DNA of 64,000 bases from Edaphochlamys debaryana (Eukaryota > Chlorophyta > Chlorophyceae > Chlamydomonadales): NCBI GenBank assembly GCA_016858145.1, contig JAEHOE010000117.1, forward strand, positions 124,001 through 188,000, read 5' to 3'. Shown here in pieces: positions 1-11,000 of this stretch. The stretch's first letter is position 1; every line of letters begins with the position of its first letter. The notes beneath the pieces were generated by a model that did no database searches, was not told where the DNA came from, and saw nothing but the letters and a program-made list of their open reading frames with translations. Position numbers and translations under genes: made by a program.

Positions 1-95
1 ATATCTCATGGAGTCATGGTCCTCCGCTGCCCATCTAGAAACGGCTCCACCAAGCCTTCGCCATTCACCGCCGCGGAACGCCTTGCCCTTGAACT
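1..95. other. Spacer / presumed 3' UTR of the lectin gene
   Basis: This is the stretch downstream, on the minus strand, of the lectin gene stop codon at 98-96. It is cut by the window edge. I see no poly(A) signal or other feature in it. Confidence 0.5.
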
Positions 96-3000
96 CTAAT
101 CTTCAACTTGCCTCGGCGACCCACCCGCTACGAGCAGCTTATCGTCTGTGTTGATCCCGCCGAGTCGCATGTCCAGGCTGTCCACCCATCCCATAAGGTC
201 AGCCCGGCCGATGAGCCTCCATGAGAGACCCATGAGGCTGCTGGACCTGAAGGGCCACGGTCAGGGTGTACGGCACCATGCACGTTAGTCATGCGGATGG
301 AAGAGGTTAACGAAGATCCAGATGTGCAACGCATCAGCTCTAGGGTACCGCCACCCACCTGCAGTACGCCACGGCATTCTGGTACCACGCACCACCGATC
401 GCAGCCCGAGGCCGGACTGCGTAAACCGTTGTGGCCCCGCCCCCTCCACTGCCGCTCCCGCTCCCCGCCTCAGCGCTGCGGGGGGGCGGCCAGTCCTGCC
501 GGGCCGGGTCTGAGCGCACAAACACCACCTGCTGTGCCTCGGGCACGCCGCCGCCGCCGCACACACCGTAGCCGGGGAGGCAGGCGGGAGCCTGGGGGCG
601 GGGGCAAGAGCGCGGGTGACGATGACCTGTCAAGGGTCGTCCGGCCCAAATCATGACCCTTCAAGATCCCATCCGTCTTCGCTCGCAGCTCCACAACCCT
701 TTCTCTCTCTCGTCGTACACGAGCAGCCCCCAACACTTCGTCCCAGCATGCTACCACGCCCACCTGGCACGCCGCGGCGCTGGCGCCACAGGTTGCGTAG
801 CTCACATTGCCGGGGCCTAGGAAGCGGTCCCCGCAGCACAGCTGGGAGGGGCAGCTCGCGTTGGCTTGAGGGCCGCACACGCTCACCCACAGCTCCCTCG
901 GCGGCAACACACGGGAAGCTATCAGCATGCCGCCAGCCATCCCGGCGACACAGGTTGAGCCGGTGACATCCGCCGCCAAGGGTGGAGACGGCAGGAGCAC
1001 GGAGGGCGACGAGAGGGCGAAGGTGGGCTGATTAGCACCCGCGGGTGCGGCCCACACGAGCTGAAGTCGCGTGAACCAGGCTTGAAAGTGCCCAGCTGGG
1101 AGGTTCAGGTCCAACCATCTGGGTACGGCGTACCAGTCAATGTACCGCCCCGCAACGCCTGCCAGATAGCCTCCGGGCGGGGCATCCTCCCTGGGACGCA
1201 CAAGGGCCGAGAGCAGCGGTGTGAAGAGCGGGCGGCTGGGCAATCAGCGGGCTGGGCAACGAGGGGGAAACATGCAGGCACGCCCGCCCCCGCCCCCACC
1301 GCACCTGAAGGCGTACGTGCACCCCCCCATGCCCAGCTGGTAGCGCCGGCCCGTGCGGGTGACGAGCATCAGTCGCTCCAGGCTGTCCTCGCGGAAGCAG
1401 CCCTTGGGGGGGGGAGGGGGGCGGGGCGAGGAGGAGGCACAAGAGGCTCGGGTGCGGACAGAGGCAAGGCAAGCAGGACAGACCGGTCACGGCACGGGGG
1501 AGGTGCGTGGGGGTGCCTGCTGCACATGTACGACACGCCGTGTACACTCATACTGTACGACGCACCTGTACGGACACGACGTAGTCGTACATGCTTGGGT
1601 CCACGAAGGCAGTGTCCCAGTTGGGCTCGGCGATCCCTCGCACATCTGCAGCCGTGGTGCAAGACACTTGCTTGGGTAGTGCCCCCGCCTGGAAACGTCC
1701 GTCCGTCTATGGTCTATGCAGAGTCCGAGCGTGATTACAAGCATCGCCGTCCGCCCACGCACCTTGACCCGCGAGCTGTCCCCGGCTGTTTCCCCACGCC
1801 TTAGTCACTCCATAGATGACGGCACGCTGCCAGATGTTGTAGGCATCTTGGTCGTAGGTTCCCTGACGAAGGAGCAGGAGGGCTCCGGGGCAGCACTCCT
1901 GGTTGCTGCGGTGCCGGGCGTGCGGGGCAGAAGGCGAGCATGGGGCGGGCGAGGGTTTGCGGCTGGCAGGGAAACGCCGGCTCGGGTGAGGGGGCGCGCC
2001 CGGGGCGACACCGGGGCGACACCGCGACAAGGGCTCAGCATGCGCCTGCATGCCCCGTCGCCAACAGAAGGAGAGCTCAGTGCATGCGGGGTCAAGGTAA
2101 GATAGATCGATTGACTTTGATGCGTCGGGTGAGGACAAGGACGCCCTGACCTGGCTGCGAGCGAGACCATCAACCCCCGAGCCAGAGGTGGCGCCCCATC
2201 CCGGTCGCCTCACCGCCCCCGCCCCATGCGCCCCCTACCGTGAGGTGTACGACAGGACGGTTGCCTCCCCGCAGGACAGGGCAGCCGCCGCGCCCACCAT
2301 CACCCACCGTGATATGTACGACAGCACGGGTCCCTCCGCCCAGAAGGCCTCCGAGTCATCGAACGCCACCGTCACGTTGGCCCACTCGCCCGTGGGGGCC
2401 GTGATGCCGCGCCCCGGTGTGGGGTCGCCCAGCACCAGACCCGAGCGGAGGAGGACCAGACCGCTGCCCTGGGGGCCCTGAGGATGGGGGAGGGAGGGCG
2501 TGGATGAGTGGGAGATAGGTCTGGGTGGGAGGTGTGGGAAGCTAGGCACGAGGGCGGGGAGAAGTCTCAGTCCCACCTGTGCGTATGGGCTGGGCTGGGT
2601 GGCCTCGGGGGCCCCTGGCGCCAGGTAGCGCCGGTACCAGGCGGAGGCGGACTGCGGCGGGGGGCGGGAGGGCGGGTGGGTTAAGAAGTGGTCCGATGCA
2701 GTCCACACACAAGTCCCCAGTCCCCATTACTGTCCCTCTCCTCACCGTGAACCCCGCCGCCGCTGCGTCGGCCTCTGCCACACACACGAAACCCAGGCCC
2801 CAGGAGCAGGGGCGGGGGGTGATGACCCAGAAGCCCGAGGGTGGCAGCGCGCCCGATAACGCCACGAAGACGCTTGGGTTGGGGTGCCGTACGTAGGCCT
2901 GGCACAGGCGCTGTCTGCATACAGTGGGCGTGGGTTCAGAGCTGTGAGGTTTGTCGAGTAGCAAAGAAGATGGCACGGAGGGCTTGCTGAGAGGTATCAA

Positions 3001-3892
3001 GAGCAACCCCCCGGACCCGTAATGCAGTTGAAAGGACGCGCACACAGCGAAATAGAATTGTCACTGCCCTCTCTCACTCGTCCCAGGCCCAGAACTTGGA
3101 AGCGTTGCCCATGAGCAGGGCAATCGGCCTGATGGGCCCCCTGCTGTCCACGTCATCAGGTGGGTCCAGGAGAGGCAGGAAGGAGTCCATCTGAGTCAGC
3201 AGGGCCTGGGGGCGGTGGGTTGGGCAGGGGCAGAGACGCAGGATGACCTCAAAAGCCGCTGCCGAGTGATGGAGAGTTCACTATTCAAAGCTAGGAGGCG
3301 CCGCACGAGTGACGACGGCCTCGCACAAGGCTGGAGCGGGGAGGAGGGGGGACTCCGGGGGTAGCCCAAGCTGGCCCGAGTTTTGCCCAGTGGGGCCGGA
3401 TGCCTATGGAGGAGGCGACGCACGGGCTTGCGCAAGGCCGGGGTGAGGAAGGGGGAGAAGGGGGGAGAAGGGGGGAGGAGGGGGGGAGGAAGAGGGAGCC
3501 AGTGCTGCCGGATGATCGCAAGAGTCCCACCTGGAAGACTGCGGGCTCCTGTACTTCCAGCCTTAGCAACGCCGCTGGGAGCAAGCCCGTGGGCGCCAGC
3601 GTGGCTAAGCGCCCATCCTGCATGCGCGCTTCAGCGCACGCAGCGACTGCATCTCGAAATGATGCTCTTGTCCTCAGATGCACTTCGTAGGTGATATTGA
3701 TCGCAGCGAACGAGAGCGATGGCCCTACAGTGCAATAGCGAACGGTTGTCACGGGGACTTCTCATGCTACGCACAATGCCACAAGCTCACGAAGCTACCT
3801 GATCGCTGCGAGGCGGCACCACGGAGTGCGGCGAAGAACACCAGGAAAAGTATGACCGCATGACCAGCGGGTCGCCGAGCTAAGCTTGACAT
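96..3892 (-). CDS. Secreted multi-domain lectin (C-type-lectin-like, jacalin-like, hevein-like)
   Basis: Twelve exons join in phase: 3892-3799, 3724-3531, 3205-3078, 2914-2746, 2651-2577, 2477-2308, 1905-1763, 1645-1566, 1402-1305, 1190-764, 591-359 and 246-96, giving 653 aa. The start ATG at 3892 opens a clear signal peptide (basic residues, then VILFLVFFAAL, then an Ala-rich cleavage region near residue 28), so the product is secreted or enters the secretory pathway. Residues about 35-195 resemble a C-type lectin fold (FRDAVAACAE, FWAWDE, then a late Cys pair in PCSWGLGFVC). Residues about 340-440 look jacalin-like (LMLVTRTGRRYQLG, then GGYLAGVAGRYID). Residues about 495-540 carry a hevein/chitin-binding pattern (CGPQANASCPSQLCC, then TCG, ACQ, CLPGYGVC). 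Family assignments come from motif spacing by eye; the exon chain is better supported than the domain names. The exon 9 acceptor is AAG rather than CAG. A role in binding cell-wall or foreign glycans is inferred. Confidence 0.72.
2238..2332 (-). other. Duplicated in-frame alternative 5' splice sites (lectin intron 6)
   Basis: Two near copies of the block ACCGTGA..TGTACGACAG (plus-strand reading) lie about 70 bp apart. On the minus strand each ends in a donor, TCACG|GTGGGT after 2308 and TCACG|GTAGGG after 2239. They are exactly 69 bp apart, both in phase 2, with no stop codon between them. Use of the second adds 23 residues, ending in a repeat of VLSY(I/T)S. Confidence 0.55.
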
Positions 3893-5026
3893 TCGCTGAA
3901 CATTATCGAGGCCTGCAGGTTCAGATAAGTGATGTAGAACAAGTATGTGCCGAACATAGCCTAACGGACGCGGCGTGAGACGTACAGTTCGCGCCGTTCG
4001 AAGAGGTTTCAAGCCAGCCCACGGTCTTCTACGCGTCCCCAGCTCCCCACACGCGTCAGCCTACCTATTGTGCTGCTGGCCGGGATGGCAGGGTAGGGTC
4101 AATCGAAGCCTGCCGCAGGCTTGGCCGGTGTGTGTCTCATCGATGAGGTAGACCGTCCTCCGCTTGGCATCCTCGTGTGCGTCCCTACCTTTCTGAGCTT
4201 TCAGGCCCCTACCTACCTACGCGCGCACACCGCTCTGGCATAAGCCCACCCCTGTACCAGCCGCGCTGCGCTGCATGCCCTTGGTGTCGCGTCTGTGTGG
4301 GCCTTGAAGCCCCTGCGTCGCAATGCCAGCCTGCGCCAGAAGCGCAAGGGCAACGCTGCGTTCCGGGCTCCGAGCCTTCCCCCATCGAGACTTCGGAAGA
4401 TCGGAACACTGGAGCCACCAAACGTTTGAGGCCCGCAGTTGTGCCCCCTCCTGCATGGTGCTGGTCCGGCATACTCGCGCCGACACTACTTGTCTGAGCC
4501 CACATGCGCACCCACCCACCCTGCCACCAAAGCGCCTAACTGCTAAGAACTGACGTGCCGCCGACAGAAACATATGCATGTGCTACCTTGCAACATGCCC
4601 ACCCGCACACAGGCCCTTCGGCCCCTGAAGCTCACGCTGCCCCTGCGATCCACAGCTTTTTCTGCGCTTTGCCGCCCTCGCCCCTGCCACCTTGCACCTG
4701 CACCTCCCACACTCGACTCGGAGCTCACAGTCCGCCCTGCCCGAGCCACAGCACCCGCGCCCCTCACTGCATGCGCCCCCGCATCACTCCAGCTCACGAG
4801 CACGCCTCTCGGTTCACTGGGTCCGTTCTGCCCATCTCACCGCCACGACCGCTCTCTCCCCGTTGCCTACCCGCGGCTATGCTACCGTCACTGCTTCCTC
4901 TGCCCCGCCGCCTCCCCCACACTGGGGCTTAACAGTCACCCACTACCTTGCCCGTTCTCTGCGGATGTGCCAGCACTGTGCACATTCAATATCTTTGGTT
5001 GCGTCCTTCGCCAACCTGCCTGGGAC
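3893..5026. other. Intergenic: lectin promoter side and SEC16 3' UTR
   Basis: This 1.1-kb spacer has no exon chain I can support. The right part must hold the 3' UTR of SEC16 (stop at 5029-5027) and the left part the upstream region of the lectin gene; both genes are on the minus strand. No TGTAA signal was found on the minus strand here, so the SEC16 poly(A) site is not located. Confidence 0.5.
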
Positions 5027-8000
5027 TCACAGCTCCACCTCGCGCATATCCTCTCCCTCAGGAGCCTGCCCGCCGCCGGCCGGAGGCGCAGCCGCACCGT
5101 ACGATCCGTACCCGGCGCCGTACATCGCCGCCCCGGAGTAGTTACCGTACCCGGCACCGTAGTTGGAGTACCCGCCGTACGCCGACGGATCGCCGTAGGA
5201 TGTGGCCCCGCCGAGGCCGTACCCTCCCGCCGCTTGGCCGTACCCTGCCGGCTGGGCCTGCTGAGCGGCACCGGGAGCCGCACTGCCGTACTGCCCGCTG
5301 CCCATCGTGCCGTACATGCTCGCGCCGCCGCCGTACATGCTGGCGGCGCTGCTGCCGCCGCCGAGCAGGTCGTCGACCATGGCCGACGCCGCCTGCGATC
5401 CAACCATGGGCGCCTGAGACGCCGCCGCCGCCGGCGGCGCGTGCTGCGGGGAGTGCTGTACGGCAGACGTGCCGTACTGAGTCGCACCACCAGCGCTGAA
5501 CGACTGCTGCGGGGGCTGCTGCGGCTGCTGAGCCGGCGGCGGCTGCGAGGGCGGGGCCTGGGGCTGCGGCGGCGGCGGACCGCCGTACGAGTGGGTGCCA
5601 CCGTACGACGGCTGCGCCTGGGGCTGCTGCTGCTGCAGCGGTTGGGCCGTTACTGGCGGCGGCGGTTGGCCGTAGTGGCCTGCAGGCGGCTGCCCGTGTG
5701 CCTGCGGCTGCTGGTGCTGCGTGGGCGATTGGTGGGGATGGGCCGGTGGCGGCATGCTGCCAGAGCTGAAGGGCGCCGGCGGCGGCTGCTGGGCACCCCC
5801 ATGCGATAGTGGCTGCTGCGGCTGCTGCTGCTGCGGCGGCGGCGGAACGCCGCCTTGTGAGCCCTGCGGCTGCTGCTGCTGCGGGGCAGACTGCTGCTGC
5901 CACGGCTGCTGCTGCTGCTGCGGAGCCGGCGGCTGCCACGGCTGCTGCGGCTGCTGCTGTGGGGGTTGCACGGGCGGCTGCGCCTGTGGGGGCGCCTGGC
6001 TCTGTGGCTGTGGCTGCTGGTGCGCCTGTCCTGACCACTGGCCATGCGTGGGCGGGTGCTGTGGGGGCGCGGGGGCGCTGGCAGGCTCCTGTTGGCCGTA
6101 CCCCTGCTGCTGCTGTTGTGGTGGTGGGGCCTGGGCCTGGGCCTGGGGTGGAGGCTGCTGCCAGGGCTGCGGCTGAGCCTGGGGCGGCTGTGGCGGCGGC
6201 TGCGCAGGCGGGGCTTGCGGTGCTCCGTACTGGGCCGCAGCACCGTAGCCATACTGCGAGGAGCCGTACGCGTCAGCCTGGGCCTGGGCCTGGGGCGGCC
6301 CCAGCGGCGGCGGCTGGCTGCCGTACGACTGCTGCGGTGGCTGCGGAGGTTGGGTCTGCGGCGGCGGCGCCTGGCCGCCGTACGAAGGCTGCTGCTGCTG
6401 TAGCGGCTGGCTGCCGTACGACGGCGGCGCCGTCGGCGGCGCCTGTCCGCCGTACGATGGCGGTGCCTGCGGCGGCGCCGTTGGCGGAGCCTGCCCTCCG
6501 TACGACGCTTGCGGCGGGTAGGCTCCGGCGGCGCCACCGAAGGCGTCTTGAGCCATTGCCCCCAGGCCGGGCTGTCCCTGCTGCTGCAGCTGCCCCTGGC
6601 CCTGCCCCTGCTGTTGTGGGTCAGCGGGCGGCCCGCCGTACGGGCTCGTCCCAGCTTGCATGCCGTACGGATCCGTGCGGTTGGGCTCCGCCTCGCTGTA
6701 CGCCTCGGCCTCGCCCGGGCGCATGGGGGCGGGCGGGGGCGGCACGAAAAAGCCGGACGGCGGGGAGGGCTGCGGAGCGTGGGCCTGTTGCTGCTGGGAC
6801 TGCTGGGCCGATCCGCCGCTGGTGGGGGCTGAACCGCCGCCAAAAGTGTTGACGTACCGTGAGTTTATCCCCTTGCCGCGCTGCGGGAGGGGGCGCGTGA
6901 GGGAACAAAAGCAGACAGGCCCGTGAGGCGGGAGGCACGCGAGGCGTCAGACGTCCTAGAGGTATCTAAGCTGTGGGAAGAGGCTGTGGGAAGATGCACG
7001 GGACCCCTAGCCTCGAGCCAGCCCAGTTGGCCGACCCGGCGTCCCTGCAGAGCCCACAGCCCTGTCAGACCGCTAGGTCCTATCTACTCCACGGCTGGTT
7101 GTCGAAACAGTACTCGTAACGCCCCCATTCCTGCACATTTCAAGCGCGCAGGCATTGGAAGCGGCTCGGCCTCTCACCTGGAAGAACCCGGAGTTGCCCG
7201 AGGGGCTCACGCCGGGCGGCCCCGAGCCCCCGCTGGCGCCGGGCGGGCCCCCTGCGGCTCCCCCCAGGGCCTCGCCAAAGCCCCCCGTGCTGGGGGTGGG
7301 TGTGGTAATGGAGGCGGGGCCCGACGGGAGCCCTGCAAGAGGACCACGGCGGGCATGGATAGAGTAAGAAACCCGGTGCGTGGCTGCGTTGCCTGATGCG
7401 TGCATCACGAGGCAAAGCACAACCCTCACGCTTTGTGCCGGTGCCTCTCCACCAGAGAGCGCTGGCGTAGAAAGGTCTGCTGCCAGCCGCCGGCCCTGCA
7501 AGCGCCCTGCACCCCGCTCACCGGTGCCCTGCGCGCCGCCCTGCGCCCAGCCGCCCACGCCCAAACTCTTGGGCGGCGGCGGGGGCGTGTCATCGACTGG
7601 CCCCACGGCGTCCTCCTGGCCCCGCATCACCCAGCGCTTGCGGGTCTCGTCGTAATAGAACTGGTTCTCCTCGCCCAGGGAGCCCTGGCGGGGAGGGGCG
7701 CGAAACACGTACGACGAGGCCGAGCAAGCTTGAATGGGGATGAGCTCGTAGCTGTGCGGTCAAGGCGATTGCGTGTGGAGCAGCTACGTGGCGACAGCAA
7801 ACCCTGCCCGCAGAGAGGGCGAGGGAGCGTGCGGCACGACGAGTTCGTCCCTCGCCCTGCCAGCAGCGGCACACGTGAGCGCTTCTACCGGGCGCGGCCT
7901 CACCTGCTTAGGGCCATCCCCGGCGGCCCCGGCCGGGCCGGCCTTCTTGCGCGACAGCAGGCTGAGCGGGTTGACAAGCCACCTGGGGGGCCAAGTGTTG

Positions 8001-11000
8001 GCGCGTGTGAGTAAAACAGCACATAGGACGAATGCCCCCAGGGCAGCGTCGTGTGGCCGACCAGCAAGGCACAGCACTTCGAGAGCTCCCCACAAGACAC
8101 ACCCATGTCATCCTCACTTGCTGCTCTTGGCGCTTTTGCTGTCCATGCTTGCAGGGGACTTCCCGCGGCCGCCTGCGGGTGTGGGCGCGGGGTTTTGAGT
8201 GAGTGACTTTAGTGACCGAACGCGCCTGCTGGAACCTTGGCACAGCCTACTAGCTCACGCCCACAGCAGAGCTTTGACGGCAGCATGTTTTAACGACGTG
8301 ACGCAGACAAGCGGACCTCCAGACGCACCCAGGCCCACACAGCGAGCCTGGTCGAGCACTGACACGGCGCACAGCGCCGGACCAGGGGGCAACCCGAGTT
8401 AAGTCCCCCCAAACACACGAAGCACGACCCTCACGCCGCCATCTCCTCACCCTTGTCGTCCTTGCCCTTGTCCGCAGCTTTGCCCTTATCCTTGTCAGAA
8501 GGCACACCGCTGGTTGAGGAAGGAGCCATGGGCGGCGGGCCGCCGGGCCCGGCCGTGCTGTAGGAAGGCACGTCGGTGGCAGAGACGATCCTGCGATGGC
8601 CGGGCATCTCCTGCTGCTGCATGGCAGACGGCTGGCCATTGCTGGGCCCAGGCGGGCCCGGCGCGGGCCCGCCCACGCCCACGTCCAGGCCCGAGCCGCC
8701 GGTGCTGTATGCGCCGTACAGGTGGCTCGTGTCGACCCCTGCCCCTGGCAGCATGCCGCCGGGCATGGAGCGAGGCGGCTGTGGCGGCGCCGCGCCGTAG
8801 CCGGCGGCGGCAGCGGCGGCGGGTGCGCCAGAGTAGGAGGGCGGGCCCTGGGGCACCGATGGCGGAGGTCCGGCAGCGGTGTTGGCGGTGGCGTTGGTCT
8901 GGCCGTACCAGGCCGTCTGCTGGCCGCCGTCGGCTGCGGCCGCCAGCGCGACCGTTGACGCTGACAGCGGCACGCCGCCGCCGCCGGTGCTGCCGTACAC
9001 GCCGCCGGGGCCCGTGGCACTGAAGCCACCGCCCGTACTGCTGTACGCGCCGCCGGGGCCGGTGGGGTTGCCGGCCGCGGCTGCACTACCGTACGCGTTC
9101 GGCGCGGCAGCGCTGCCGTACGCGCCGTACGCTGCCGTCGCGGCGCCGTACCCAGCCGCCGCCGACGCGCCGGCGGCGGCGGGGGCGAAGGGGCTGACGG
9201 TCGGGACCGTCGGCGCTCCGTACCCCTGGCCCGGCGCCACCCCGGTTGACGATGCCGGCCCGGTGGCAACCCCGCCAAAGCCCACACCACCTGCCATGGG
9301 CGCCGGTGCAAACCCGGGCTGCTGCGAAGCGCCGCCGGGCACCCCCGGCGCCACGGCCCCGGGCGCCACGGCTCCAGGCACACCACTGAGCGGCCCCAGC
9401 GGTTGGACCACACCCACTTGGCCCTGGTCCACGGGCCAGGGCGAGATGGGCCCTATGCCACACGGGGATACGGACGGGCCACCGTACGCGACGGTTGGCC
9501 CCGCCGCCACGGCGCCGTTGGCGGCGTCGGCCGCCGCCGCGGCGGCGGCGGCGGCTGCCGCTGCGTCGTTGGCGTCGCCGCCCCAGAGGAGCTTGTTGAT
9601 GGTCCCGTCGAGGAAGCGGCCGACCTGGGGTGGGGTGGGGCGGGGTGGGGTGAGGTGGGGCGGGGTGGGGTGAGGTGGGGTGGGGTGAGGTGGAGTGGGG
9701 TGGGGTGGGGTGAGGTGGGGCGGGGTGGGGTGGGGTGGGGTGGGGTGGGGTGGGGTGGGGTGGGGTGGGGTGGGGTGGGGTGGGGTGGGGTGGGGTGGGG
9801 TGGGGTGGGGTGGGGTGGAGCGGGACGCTTGGTTAGTGTGTAGGCGGTGTTGTTTGGAGGCGTGAAGCGCGGTGCTCGTGGCGGGCGTGGCAGGGGGCTT
9901 GCTGCGTTCCCGTGCACCGCGCAGTTCCAGCGGCCTTGCTTCGCCTTCCTCCGTGCCCCACACGTCCTTCGCGCTGCCAGGCACCGCCTCCCGTGCCGCC
10001 TCCCGTCCCGTCCAGTCCCGCCCCCGCTCCCGCATGCCCCTTGCCTTGGTGATGGCCGACTCGGGGCGGTTCTGCAGGTTGATGGAGTTGGCCTGAGAAG
10101 GGAGGGGGGAAGCGGGGGTGTTTGTTGCTGAGCGGGATCGCGCCGACGCCAGGGAAAGCAGGGGAAGCGGGGGCGACAGAGACGGCTTGGGCAAGGGTTC
10201 AATCGCGACCCACGCCTTCGAGAGGCCAACGTCCGCGGAACGGCATGGCATTCTGCGTGGAAGCAAGGCACAAGCCGAACCGAAGACAGACATCAACACG
10301 TGACGGCCACAAAACCCGCGCACCTCGGCGAACCGAATCAGCCTGTCCTGCAGCCTACGCAGTTGGGCCTCGGTGGCTCCCAGCCAGAGGCCGCTCGGCA
10401 GCCGCACCGCAGCCGCGGGCGGGGGCGCGGCCGGCTGCGGCTGCGCGCCCGGGGCCGCGGGGGTGGGCGCCAGCAAGACGCCGCCGGCACGCAGCGTGGC
10501 CTCCACTGCCGTACAGTACTGCAGGGCCTCCAGGACCTGTGTACGGGAAGAGGCGAGTGGGGAACGTACTGATGTCCCTCGCAGTCTAGGCCGTGGACGG
10601 AAGAAGGAGTTTTAAAAGACTTCACTACAGGCGGCTTCGCGTGGGGGTCGCTGAGTTGTGGAGACTGGGACGCACCTTGCCGTACTCGACCAGCTCCCAG
10701 GCGTACAGCAGCTTGTACGGCAGCATGGCGTACATGCTGACGTGCACCGCATCCGCCGCGACCGTGGCGGCCGAGCTGGCGGCGGCGCTGCTCCCGCCCG
10801 CCGCCGCGGCGGCGGCTGATGCCGCCGACTTAGTTAGCGCCCACTCCAGGACCTCGGTCCGTTGAAAGGACACGCCGCCGTCTGAGAACGGCATGGAGCC
10901 GATGGAAGACGAAGAGGCGCCCAGCAGGGAATACCGGCAGTCGGGCAGGTCCGGCAGGGCGGGCGGGCAGTTGGCCAGGCAGTAGCAGAGGTGGGCGGCC

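Noticed and set aside
2040..2190. Extra lectin exon (QVRASLSSPDASK... in an open frame joined to the next exon)
   Set aside because: It has an acceptor but no good donor, while skipping it joins exon 6 to exon 7 (SYISR-NQECCPG) in phase with a strong acceptor. Kept only as an alternative.
4574..6852. Long plus-strand open frames across the Gln/Ala-rich end of SEC16
   Set aside because: They are antisense to the SEC16 last exon. Repetitive CAG/GCC-type codons leave several frames open; the products are Arg/Ala/Cys runs with no domains.
8118..8433. SEC16 ending at the stop after GEEMAA (8433-8431)
   Set aside because: A donor one codon after DDK (G|GTGAGG) joins in phase to exons carrying the conserved WLVNPLSLLSRKK and FYYDETRKRWV blocks of Sec16.
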